A model generated the notes under the pieces. That model was not told the DNA's origin, made no database searches, and saw only the letters and a program-made list of their open reading frames with translations. Below, one piece after another: positions 17,469 through 25,496 of a stretch of DNA of 64,000 bases (positions are counted from its first letter, which is position 1; each line of letters begins with the position of its first letter). The position numbers and the translations under genes were made by a program. Source of the DNA: JAGRMG01 sp047975215 (GTDB lineage Bacteria; Pseudomonadota; Alphaproteobacteria; Rhodobacterales; Rhodobacteraceae). Location: contig JBKEDD010000096.1 of the NCBI GenBank assembly GCA_047975215.1, positions 29,180 to 93,179 on the forward strand. The letters run 5' to 3'.

Positions 17469-19850
17469 TCATTCGCCGGCGGGTTTCATCATCGCGGGCA
17501 GGCGCGGGCCGCGCGGCGCCCGCCCGGCGGGCCTGCCGGCGCCATCGCCCCCCGGCAGGGGGCGCGAGGAATTCCACACCACCAGCACGCTGCTGGCCGA
17601 CATGGCCAGCGCCGCGAACAACGGGTTGAGCAGGCCCGACAGCGCCAGCGGAATGGCGGTCGCGTTGTAAAGCAGCGCCCAGGCCAGGTTCTGGCGGATA
17701 CGTTGGCGCGTGGCCGCGACCAGGGCGAAGGCATCGAAGATCTTCGCAAGATCCTGGCCGGGGATGACGATATCGGCGGCCTCGGCCGCAAGCGCGGTCG
17801 GGGCGCCGAAGGCGATGCTCAGGTCGGCCTCGCTCAGCGCGGGCGCGTCGTTCGATCCGTCGCCGATCATCGCCACCGGCCCTTCGCTGCGATAGTGGCG
17901 CACGATGGCGGCCTTGGCTTCGGGCGGAACGCCCGAATGCACCGCATCGAAGCCCGGGCCGTAGGCGCCGGGATGTTCGGCGCCGGTCAGCAGCACGGTG
18001 CGCGCATCGGCGCGGATGCGGGAAACAACCTGCGCCCATTGTGCGCGCGGCGTGTCGCGGGTCAGGAATGCGCCGCGTGCCGTGCCCTCCCAGCCGACAT
18101 ACGACACGACCCCCGCGCCCGGTGTCTCTGCCTGGATGCGCGCCGCCAGCGGCGGCGGTACGTTCCAGCCCAGATTGGCGAAAAGCTGGCGCCCGCCGAC
18201 CGCGACCCGGGTGTCGCCCACGGTCGCGATCACGCCGCGGCCTGGATGGGGTTCGATGTCGTGCGCCTTAAGGCCAGCATCCAGCCGCGCGATCGCGCGG
18301 GCGATGGGGTGGGGCGAAAGCCGCTCTACCGCCGCGGCGCGGGCGATGGCCTCGGGTTCGGCTTCGATCCGTTCGACCGACATTTCGCCGGTCGAAAGCG
18401 TGCCGGTCTTGTCGAAAACCACGGTTTCGAAATCGCGCGGGCGTTCGAACAGGTCGGCGCTGGTGAAGATGATGCCGCGGCGCAGCGCCGCCGAAACCCC
18501 CGCCGCGGTGGCCAGCGGCACCGCCAGCCCGAAGGTGCAGGGGCACGACACGATGAGGGTGGCAAGCCCGACCAGCACCGCCTCGCGCAGCGGGCTGCCC
18601 GAGGTGTAAAACCAGATCGACACCGCCGCCGCCAGCACCAGCACGAAGGGCACGAAACCGCGCGCCACCCGGTCTGCCAGCCCGCGTGCGCCGGCGGTCG
18701 AACTCTGCACGTCCCACAGGATGCGGGTCAGGGTTTCAAGCTGGCTTTCCGCGCCGGGATCGGCGATCAGCGAAATTTCTCCTTCGACGACGATGGTGCC
18801 GCCCTGCGCCCGGTCGCCCGGTTGCCGGCGCACCGGGAAGGGTTCGCCGGTCAGCAGCGAGATATCCACCGCGGCGCTTCCCGTCTGGATGATGCCGTCG
18901 ACGGGCACCGCCTCGCCGGGGCCGACGGTAAGGGTCTCGCCGGGGCGAAGCTGATCCAGCGGCACGGTTGCGGGCCGGCCGTCGCGCACGACCCGCGCCA
19001 CGGGTGCCCAGGCATCCATCAGCTTTTCAAGCTCGCCCGAGGCGTCGGCGCGTGCCCCCGCCTCGAAATAGCGCCCGACCGTCACCACCGTCAGGATGGC
19101 GGCGGCAACGTCGAAGTACATTTCGTCCAGATTGCCCCGGAAGAACTGCACCGTGGAATAGGCATAGGCCGCCAGCACCGCCACCGACAGCAGGTTGTCC
19201 ATGTTCAGAACGCCCGCGCGGATCCCGACCAGCGCACCGCGAAAGACCGGCAGGCCGACATAGGCGACCATCGCGCTTGTCAGCACGAAGATCGCCGCCG
19301 GGGCGGCGCCGTAGGCCAGCCACGCCACCGGTTCGAGGTCGGAACGGTCCACCAGCCCCAGATGCGTGGGATAGAAGAACGCGAGGTAAAGCATCATGAC
19401 GACCGCAGCCAGCGACGTGGCGGTCACGACCCGGAACAGGGCGCGCTGAGCATCGCGCGCCGGGCGCGGTTGCGAGCGCAGGCTGACCTTGTATCCCGAC
19501 CGGCCCAGAAGCCGCGGCAGATCGTTCTCGTTCACCTGTTCGGGGTCGTACACCACCCGCGCCGTCGCGGTCGCATAGTTCGACCGGACCGAAAGCAAAG
19601 CACCGATTCGGTCCGCCATACGGTCGATCAGCATCTCGCAGGACGAACAGTGCATCCCTTCGATCCGCAGGAACGCGACGGCGCCGCCGGGTTCGTCCGG
19701 TTGCGGGCCGGGTTGCCCGTTGGCGCGGTGTTCAAGGATAACATCCCCGAAACGTTGGAAAACTTCGCGGCAACCCGGGCAACAAAAGCTGTTCTCGCCG
19801 GCCCTGAAGGGCGGCGCGGGCAACGGCAATCCGCACAAACGGCAGGTCAT
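17469..19850 (-). CDS. ccoI: Cu+-transporting P1B-type ATPase (CcoI/FixI-like)
   Basis: 793-residue P1B ATPase. An N-terminal Cys-rich zinc-ribbon-like segment (CRLCG then CCPGC) precedes a heavy-metal domain with GMHCSSCEM. Membrane metal site CPCTFGLAVP carries the CPC motif, phosphorylation site DKTGT, the SPHP loop and hinge GDGSNDAP are all present. The arrangement matches CcoI/FixI ATPases, which export copper to the periplasm for heme-copper oxidase assembly. It is divergent from the CuA/heme-copper reductase genes at 20221-22338 and is followed by the SafE-like gene, so delivery of copper to that CuA centre is likely. General copper detoxification by CopA is the alternative but lacks the N-terminal ribbon. 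Confidence 0.88.
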   Translation of the reverse strand: MTCRLCGLPLPAPPFRAGENSFCCPGCREVFQRFGDVILEHRANGQPGPQPDEPGGAVAFLRIEGMHCSSCEMLIDRMADRIGALLSVRSNYATATARVVYDPEQVNENDLPRLLGRSGYKVSLRSQPRPARDAQRALFRVVTATSLAAVVMMLYLAFFYPTHLGLVDRSDLEPVAWLAYGAAPAAIFVLTSAMVAYVGLPVFRGALVGIRAGVLNMDNLLSVAVLAAYAYSTVQFFRGNLDEMYFDVAAAILTVVTVGRYFEAGARADASGELEKLMDAWAPVARVVRDGRPATVPLDQLRPGETLTVGPGEAVPVDGIIQTGSAAVDISLLTGEPFPVRRQPGDRAQGGTIVVEGEISLIADPGAESQLETLTRILWDVQSSTAGARGLADRVARGFVPFVLVLAAAVSIWFYTSGSPLREAVLVGLATLIVSCPCTFGLAVPLATAAGVSAALRRGIIFTSADLFERPRDFETVVFDKTGTLSTGEMSVERIEAEPEAIARAAAVERLSPHPIARAIARLDAGLKAHDIEPHPGRGVIATVGDTRVAVGGRQLFANLGWNVPPPLAARIQAETPGAGVVSYVGWEGTARGAFLTRDTPRAQWAQVVSRIRADARTVLLTGAEHPGAYGPGFDAVHSGVPPEAKAAIVRHYRSEGPVAMIGDGSNDAPALSEADLSIAFGAPTALAAEAADIVIPGQDLAKIFDAFALVAATRQRIRQNLAWALLYNATAIPLALSGLLNPLFAALAMSASSVLVVWNSSRPLPGGDGAGRPAGRAPRGPRLPAMMKPAGE

Positions 19851-20220
19851 GACGGGAAAGTTACCAAAAGTCTTGCTCTCACGGAAACGTTATCCGTAAT
19901 ATCAAAACGAAAGATATCTTTTCGGCAGGTGGTTCAAGGCACCGGGCCGAAAGCCGAGTTTCGTTCTCGCCGTGGCGCCTTTCGGCCGGCGAGGGATGTC
20001 GCGTACCAGTGACCCCGTTTTGTTGCGCAGCCTGACTTCGTGTTTCGCCGGTACCGCGGTCATGCCGGGGTGGCGAAACGAAAACCCGATGCTGCCGAGA
20101 TCAGAAGTAAAGGAAACCGATACGAACGAACGACCATGACCCCAAGCGCGCCCGTCGGGACAAGAGCCGCAACGGCCATTCCGGGTGCCTTGATGAACAC
20201 GCAACAGTGGAGGAACACAA
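19851..20220. other. Divergent intergenic region, Cu ATPase / CuA reductase
   Basis: 370 bp without a supportable gene. It must hold promoters for both flanking units. AT-rich DNA lies at 19860-19925 and contains a lone FNR-like half-site (TTGAT on the minus strand near 19900), but no full FNR/Dnr palindrome was found. A minus-strand open frame of 110 codons (19902-20234) has no ribosome site or family features and runs into the reductase gene. Confidence 0.4.
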
Positions 20221-20787
20221 ATGCTCGATTTCATCTACCGGACAGGGTGGGGCGCATTCGCCGTCATGCTCCTGTTCCAGATCCCGTTTCTGCTGGTTTT
20301 CCTGACCGTGGTATTCCGCAAGGCCTATGTGAACTCGGGGCCGAGCGACATATCCGATGCCCGCGTCAGCACGCTGCGCCGGGGCTGGATGGCGCTGGTC
20401 ATCGCGCTGTTCCTGATCGTCAATATCGTGTCGATCCAGTTCTTTCCGGCGATCTACACCGCCCGCGCCGCGGCCTCGGGCGCCCCGGCCATCGATGTTT
20501 CGGTCGATGCGCAGTCCTGGAGCTACGACATGTCCTCGCAGGACTTCGTTGTCGGCCAGCCGGTGCGCTTCAATGCCCGGAGCCTGGACACGATGCACGG
20601 ATTTGCCGTCTATCACCCTGACGGACAGGTTCTGTTCACCATGATGCTGGTGCCCGGCGTCGGTGTTTCGTCGCTGATCTACACCTTCACCGAGCCGGGG
20701 ACCTACAAGGTCCGCTGTCTGGAATATTGCGGCCTCGCGCATCACGACATGAGCGACGAGATCACCGTAACCGAAGCCAGCAGCTGA
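20221..20787 (+). CDS. CuA-containing subunit II of a heme-copper-type nitric oxide reductase
   Basis: 188 residues: two membrane helices (about 10-32 and 57-77) and a periplasmic cupredoxin domain. All CuA ligands are visible: His126, Cys166, Glu168 (backbone ligand), Cys170, His174 and Met177, in the motif CLEYCGLAHHDM. Subunit II of cytochrome oxidases has this layout, but the partner subunit downstream has a nitric-oxide-reductase active site. It therefore likely accepts electrons from a periplasmic cytochrome or cupredoxin for NO reduction. It starts the two-gene operon, 21 bp before subunit I. Confidence 0.83.
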   Translation: MLDFIYRTGWGAFAVMLLFQIPFLLVFLTVVFRKAYVNSGPSDISDARVSTLRRGWMALVIALFLIVNIVSIQFFPAIYTARAAASGAPAIDVSVDAQSWSYDMSSQDFVVGQPVRFNARSLDTMHGFAVYHPDGQVLFTMMLVPGVGVSSLIYTFTEPGTYKVRCLEYCGLAHHDMSDEITVTEASS

Positions 20788-20808
20788 ACGCCCAGAAAGG
20801 AACACAGC

Positions 20809-22338
20809 ATGTCTTTCGCATCTTCCATGGTATCCGGCGTTCCGGTGTTCGGCCGCATGTTCAAGCTTGACGGCGAACCCGAGCTGGAACCGATCAACGC
20901 CTGGCCCGCGGCCATGATCATGGCCTCTTTCATGTGGTTCTCGGCCGCCGTTCTGCTGGGCATATCGCTGCCGCTGACGCAGATGCTGGGGCTTGACACC
21001 AGCCTGTTCTATACCGCGATCACCGCGCACGGGGCGGCCATGGCCTTTCCCTACGTTTTCCAGCTTATGATGGGTGTCGGCCTGCACAGGGCGGCGGGCT
21101 GCCTGGGCAAGCCGGTCACAGGCATCATCCCGGCGCTGGCCTTCTGGTGCATGAACATCGGCGGCATATTGTTCACCATCGCGATATTGATGGGGCTCAA
21201 GATCAGCTATGCGGTGATGTACCCGCTACCCATCGTCGGTGTGCAGACCGGACAGTGGAGCATGACGGCCGTGGTGATCGGGTTCACCGGCATCGCCGGC
21301 ATCCTTCTTACCGTGATCCTTCTGTATCCCGTGCAGGTCATCAAGATGCTGTTCTTCGACCGCCCGCAGCAGGATCTGATCCTGTCGCCGCGCACGCTCA
21401 ACGATCCGGGGATGCTGGGCATGGCGATGGCCGCCTTCGTGCTGCTGATCATGGGCGCGCCTCTCCTGATCGTGGCGAGCGCGGTGCTGCTGGCGCTGTA
21501 CGGCATCCTGCCGATGGCCTGGGTGGGCTGGGCCACCGATCCGATGGTCTTCCAGTTCGTGTTCTACATCTTCGCGCACAACCTGATGGAAGCCATGGCG
21601 ATCATGATCATCAGCGCGCTTTATGCCACGTTGCCGCTGTACCTGGCCGACGGGACGCGCAAGCTTTACAGCGACAAGATGGCGAATCTGGCGTTGTGGA
21701 TCCTGCTGGTGACATCGGTAACGTCGTTCTTCCACCACTTCTTCACCATGTTCCCGGCGCTGCCCTCGGCGCTTTCCTATCACGGCAACATCATGAGCTG
21801 GGGCACCGGCATAGGCGCGGCGGTCACGATCTTCACCGTCGTCATGACGATCGTCAAGCACGGGCTGCGACCTTCGGCCGGGATCATGGCCGCGCTGATG
21901 GGGTTCACGCTTTATATCCTCGACGGGGTCAGCGCGATCATTACCTCGAACGTGGCATGGTCGTTCCAGCTGCATGGCACCATGTGGCAGGCGGGGCATA
22001 CCATGGCGGTTCTCGTGGCCATGTCGCTGATGTGGTTGGGGGTTCTCATGCATCACTATCCGGTGATCACGGGCCGCACGCTCAGCCCGGCGCATGGCAA
22101 GTGGTTCGTGACCCTCTTGTCGGTCGGGGCGGTCGGTTTGAACTATTCGTTCCTGGCCGCCGGGGCCGCGGGAATGCCGCGCCGCTTTGCCGCCTGGGAC
22201 CAGGAAGGCTGGATGATCTACGGATACTTCATCCTGTTCTTCGGTCTGTGCCTGGCGGCGGGGATGCTCATCTTCCTGCTTGACATAGCGAGGGCGCGCA
22301 TCATCGACACCGGCGCGGTCGCTGCGCCGGCCGAATAG
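20809..22338 (+). CDS. Heme-copper superfamily subunit I, atypical nitric oxide reductase (CuA type)
   Basis: 509 residues with about 12-13 transmembrane helices. Low-spin heme ligand His74 lies in TAHGAAM. The bimetallic site has His257, His309 and His310; the position of the oxidase cross-linked tyrosine is Glu261 (HNLME), as in nitric oxide reductases (HxxxE). High-spin heme ligand His397 lies in HGTMWQAGHTM, but two residues on, where the second low-spin ligand His is expected, there is Met399. The pairing with a CuA subunit resembles the non-canonical eNOR/sNOR-type reductases rather than cNorB. Its operon is next to the Cu ATPase and nirS, so NO from nitrite reduction is the expected substrate. 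Oxygen reductase activity is unlikely without the tyrosine. Confidence 0.8.
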   Translation: MSFASSMVSGVPVFGRMFKLDGEPELEPINAWPAAMIMASFMWFSAAVLLGISLPLTQMLGLDTSLFYTAITAHGAAMAFPYVFQLMMGVGLHRAAGCLGKPVTGIIPALAFWCMNIGGILFTIAILMGLKISYAVMYPLPIVGVQTGQWSMTAVVIGFTGIAGILLTVILLYPVQVIKMLFFDRPQQDLILSPRTLNDPGMLGMAMAAFVLLIMGAPLLIVASAVLLALYGILPMAWVGWATDPMVFQFVFYIFAHNLMEAMAIMIISALYATLPLYLADGTRKLYSDKMANLALWILLVTSVTSFFHHFFTMFPALPSALSYHGNIMSWGTGIGAAVTIFTVVMTIVKHGLRPSAGIMAALMGFTLYILDGVSAIITSNVAWSFQLHGTMWQAGHTMAVLVAMSLMWLGVLMHHYPVITGRTLSPAHGKWFVTLLSVGAVGLNYSFLAAGAAGMPRRFAAWDQEGWMIYGYFILFFGLCLAAGMLIFLLDIARARIIDTGAVAAPAE

Positions 22339-22678
22339 GCCGCCACGGGCGCGGGCAGGAAAGCCCCACCCGCAAGCCCCGCCATCCCGGCGGGGCTTGT
22401 GCCTTGTCCGGCCCATGGGGAGAACCCGGCGGCTGTGATGGTGTGATGCCCGGTCAGTGTTTCCCAACGGAGGGCGGAGCGATGCCGGATCTGATTCCCA
22501 AAGCGGCCAAGACCAAGATGGAAAAGGCCTGCAAAAGACCGACAAGGGCGCGATGGTGAATTTTAGCGTGGTGAACCGGTAGGCGAACACCCGCCCGCCG
22601 GCGACGCCCCTGCCGCCAGACGGAAACGAAACCGGGCGGCGCCCTTTCGGACGCCGCCCGGCATTGTCTTTCAGCCCG
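22339..22678. other. Convergent gap, NO reductase / nirS, with possible gene remnant
   Basis: 340 bp between two converging genes. It holds the terminator at 22374-22398 and, at 22482-22559, a 25-codon plus-strand frame with an AGGGCGGAG ribosome site (begins MPDLIPKAAKTKMEKA). A different frame continues to a stop at 22580-22582 (ending KGAMVNFSVVNR). The two halves read like one short frameshifted gene, but I recognise no family. Confidence 0.3.
22374..22398. terminator. Terminator after the NO reductase operon
   Basis: AAGCCCCGCC at 22374-22383 pairs perfectly with GGCGGGGCTT at 22389-22398 around a 5-nt loop, 36 bp past the subunit I stop. The following T-rich stretch is short (TTGTGCCTTG). 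The stem is symmetric and could also stop transcription from the opposite strand. Confidence 0.65.
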
Positions 22679-24394
22679 TCAGTAGATGTCGTGCTGCGTG
22701 TTGTAGATGTTGAACTTGCCGGTGGGCGTGATCAGCCGCGGATCCTTGATCACCTTCTTGAGTTCGCGCGTCTTGTCATCGACCACGACAATGGCCGATG
22801 TCTTGTCCTTGGTGTTCCAGACCGAGAACCAGACCTCGTCGCCGGCCACGTTGTATTCGGCCTGCACCACGCGGCGGGCGCCGTCCTGGATGCCGGCCCA
22901 ATCGGCGATCGGCAGCACCTCGTAGGGCGCATCGAGGTTGTTGATATCGAACACGGCAACCGAATGGCTGGTTTCCTCATCCGGGTTCAACGGCGTGTCC
23001 ACCCACAGGTTCGACGAATTCTTGTGGGTCTTGATGAACAGCGATCCGCCGCCCTGGCCTTCCAGCGTCTGTACCACCGTCCAGGCCTGATCGGGGTGGC
23101 CTTCCGGGTCGGTACCGATGAGCGCGATGGTTTCGTCGCCCAGATGGCTGGTGGCCCAGACCGGCCCGAATTCGGGATGCACGAAATTGGCGCCGCGCCC
23201 CGGGTGCGGGGTGGGCCCGGTTTCGACCAGCCCGGCCAGCTTGCCTTCCTTGGTGTCGATGGCGGCGACCATGTTTGAGGCGTTGGCCGCGACCATGAAG
23301 TACCGCCCGGTCGAATCAAAGCCGCCGTCATGCAGGTACTGCGCCGCGTCGATCGAGGTGATGGTAAGGTTTTCCAGGTCGGTATAGTCGACCATCATCA
23401 CCTTGCCGGTTTCCTTGACGTTGACCACGAATTCCGGCTTGTAGTGCGAAGAAACGATGGCCGCGACGCGGGGTTCGGGGTGATATTCCTGGGTGCCCAC
23501 GACCATGCCGCGGGTGCCGACGATCTTGAGCGGCTCAAGCGTGTCGCCCTTCATGATCACGAATTGCGGCGGCCAGTAGGTGCCGGAAATCGCATAGACA
23601 TCTTCCCAGCCCTTGAACTTGGACGCCTCGACCGAACGCGCCTCGATGCCGGTGTCGATCTCGGCCACGGTGGTCGGCGGGTTCATCCACAGGTCGATCA
23701 GGTTGATCTTGGCGTCGCGCCCGGTGGTGAACAGATACCGCCCCGAGGCCGAAACCCGGCTGATATGCACGGCATAGCCGGTCTTGATGATCGCCTTGAT
23801 CTCGTAGGTGTTTCCGTCGATCAGGGCGATCTCGCCGCTGTCGCGCAGGGTTACGGAGAACAGGTTCTCGAGATCCCAGTCGTTCTGCTGGCTGGTCGGG
23901 CGGTCCTCGACGGGTACATGCACCTTCCAGGTCGCCATCATCTCCTTCATGCCGAATTCCGGCGGGGTCGGCGGATCCTGCATGACATAGCGCGCCATCA
24001 GGTTCACGTCTTCCGGGCTCAGTTCGCCCGAGGTGCCCCAGTTGGGCATGCCGCCGGGCGAGCCGTAGGTGATGAAGCTTTCAAGATATTCAAGGCCAAG
24101 TTCGCGGGTGATGTCAGGCGTCAGCGGCTTGCCGGTAGCACCCTTGCGCAGCACGCCGTGACAACCGGCGCAACGCTGGAAATAGATATTCTGGCCGCGC
24201 TCGAACTCGACTGCCGACATCACCGGCACGCCGGGCTTGACGCCGGGCGGTTCCGTCTGCATCGGTTCGCTGGGGCCAAAGGGCAGTGCCGGCTTTCCGC
24301 CTTCGGTGTGCTTGCCCTCGGCCCAGACGCTGCCGGCCGCAAGCCCGAGCATCAGGGCCGCGGCGACCGCCGTTTTCTTGTGTCTGACTATCAT
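22679..24394 (-). CDS. nirS: Cytochrome cd1 nitrite reductase NirS
   Basis: 571 residues, periplasmic. A Sec signal peptide (about 26 residues, ending SVWAEG) leads to a cytochrome c domain with heme motif CAGCH near residue 70, then an eight-bladed d1-heme propeller. Heme d1 His in YAVHISRVS and the two active-site His in SSHYKPEF and YLHDGGFD match the P. aeruginosa enzyme pattern from memory. NirS reduces nitrite to nitric oxide in denitrification. The ATG at 24394 has a GGGAGAG ribosome site; an upstream in-frame ATG at 24478 would destroy the signal peptide. No heme d1 synthesis genes (nirEFGHJ) are in the window, so they must lie elsewhere. Confidence 0.95.
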   Translation of the reverse strand: MIVRHKKTAVAAALMLGLAAGSVWAEGKHTEGGKPALPFGPSEPMQTEPPGVKPGVPVMSAVEFERGQNIYFQRCAGCHGVLRKGATGKPLTPDITRELGLEYLESFITYGSPGGMPNWGTSGELSPEDVNLMARYVMQDPPTPPEFGMKEMMATWKVHVPVEDRPTSQQNDWDLENLFSVTLRDSGEIALIDGNTYEIKAIIKTGYAVHISRVSASGRYLFTTGRDAKINLIDLWMNPPTTVAEIDTGIEARSVEASKFKGWEDVYAISGTYWPPQFVIMKGDTLEPLKIVGTRGMVVGTQEYHPEPRVAAIVSSHYKPEFVVNVKETGKVMMVDYTDLENLTITSIDAAQYLHDGGFDSTGRYFMVAANASNMVAAIDTKEGKLAGLVETGPTPHPGRGANFVHPEFGPVWATSHLGDETIALIGTDPEGHPDQAWTVVQTLEGQGGGSLFIKTHKNSSNLWVDTPLNPDEETSHSVAVFDINNLDAPYEVLPIADWAGIQDGARRVVQAEYNVAGDEVWFSVWNTKDKTSAIVVVDDKTRELKKVIKDPRLITPTGKFNIYNTQHDIY

Positions 24395-24604
24395 CCTGGA
24401 TTTCTCTCCCTCTCGCAGGTGACAGGAAACGACTTTCATGTCCGCCCCGGCGCAACGGTGAATCCAACTGAAAGGCATGTGGATCGCAAAGGCGTACCGG
24501 AATTCGGTTTTGTGTCTCCTTGGGCGGCAGTTACGACGGTTCTTCGCGAAATTGTCAATTCGCGGGCCTGCGTCCTATTGACCATAAGGTTCACACAACA
24601 ACAA

Positions 24605-24629
24605 AACGGCCCCCGATAAGAGGGCCGTT
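24605..24629 (-). terminator. Rho-independent terminator of korAB
   Basis: On the minus strand AACGGCCC pairs with GGGCCGTT (8 bp, 9-nt loop) and is followed by TTTTGTTGTT, a proper U-tract. It lies 36 bp after the korB stop and separates korAB from nirS. Confidence 0.8.
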
Positions 24630-24665
24630 GCAGTTCTCTTGAGTGTTGGCCGCCCCTTGCCGGGG

Positions 24666-25496
24666 TCAGATCTCGAAGGCGGCCTCGAGCGGCGCCACGT
24701 CCTTGAACGTATCCGACACCGACGCGAAATAGGGCTTGCGCTTGCCGCGATAGAGGATGCCGGTGTTCATGCCGTCATCGGTCATGATGCGGCGCGCGGC
24801 GCGGGCGGGGTCGTCGGTTTCCTCGACCGCTGCCTTGTGAACCTGGTTCTTCCAGTCCTTTTCGTCGGGGCGGAAGGTGACGCAGGGGCTGAGGATCTCC
24901 ACGAAGGAAAAGCCGGGATGGCGGACCGCCTCGGCGATGGTGTTGGTGCAGGCCTTGATGTCGCCCGAAAATTCGCGCGCCACGAAATTGGCACCCGATG
25001 CCAGCGCGATCACCAGCGGATGAAACGGGCTGACGCCGGTGCCGCCCGGCGACAGCGAACTGTCCCAGTCGGGTTCGGTGGTCGGCGAGGGCTGGCCCTT
25101 GGTCATGCCGTAGACGCGGTTGTCCATGACGATGTAGGTCATGTCGACGTTGCGCCGGCAGGCATGCAGGAAGTGGTTGCCGCCGATGGAGAACCCGTCT
25201 CCGTCGCCGCTCATCGCCATCACGGTCAGGTCGGGGCGGGCGACCTTGAGGCCCGCCGCCACCGCCAGCGAACGGCCGTGCACGCCATGAAAGCCATAGC
25301 AGTTGGTATAGGCCGGAATCCGCGAGGAACAGCCGATGCCGGAAACCACGGCGATATCCTCGGGCGCGCGGCCCAGCGAGGAAAGCGCCTTGGTGATCGA
25401 CAGCAGCACATGGAAATCGCCGCAGCCCGGGCACCAGATCGGGGTGATGTCGGACTTGTAGTCGCTGGCCTTGTGGGCCTTGGCCTGAATGTTCAT
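24666..25496 (-). CDS. korB: 2-oxoglutarate:ferredoxin oxidoreductase, beta subunit KorB
   Basis: 276-residue thiamine-diphosphate subunit of the 2-oxoacid:ferredoxin oxidoreductase family. CPGCGDFHVL near residue 22 and the TPP motif GDGDGFSIGGNH near residue 96 are family hallmarks. With KorA it oxidises 2-oxoglutarate to succinyl-CoA and reduces ferredoxin, which in Thauera and Magnetospirillum recharges benzoyl-CoA reductase. Its ATG overlaps the korA stop (ATGA). Divergent placement from had-oah-dch-bcrCBAD-fdx supports the aromatic role; substrate identity (2-oxoglutarate rather than pyruvate) is by analogy with those loci. Confidence 0.9.
   Translation of the reverse strand: MNIQAKAHKASDYKSDITPIWCPGCGDFHVLLSITKALSSLGRAPEDIAVVSGIGCSSRIPAYTNCYGFHGVHGRSLAVAAGLKVARPDLTVMAMSGDGDGFSIGGNHFLHACRRNVDMTYIVMDNRVYGMTKGQPSPTTEPDWDSSLSPGGTGVSPFHPLVIALASGANFVAREFSGDIKACTNTIAEAVRHPGFSFVEILSPCVTFRPDEKDWKNQVHKAAVEETDDPARAARRIMTDDGMNTGILYRGKRKPYFASVSDTFKDVAPLEAAFEI

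Noticed and set aside
17316..20012. 898-codon plus-strand open frame opposite the Cu ATPase
   Set aside because: The minus strand has all P1B ATPase motifs; the plus-strand translation is low-complexity and rich in Arg, His and Gly.
19902..20234. 110-codon minus-strand frame in the Cu ATPase / CuA gap
   Set aside because: No ribosome site, it starts inside the CuA gene and occupies the divergent promoter region.
24395..24600. FNR/Dnr box upstream of nirS
   Set aside because: TTGAC-like half-sites are present near 24555 and 24580 but no pair has the TTGAY-N4-RTCAA spacing, so no site is claimed.
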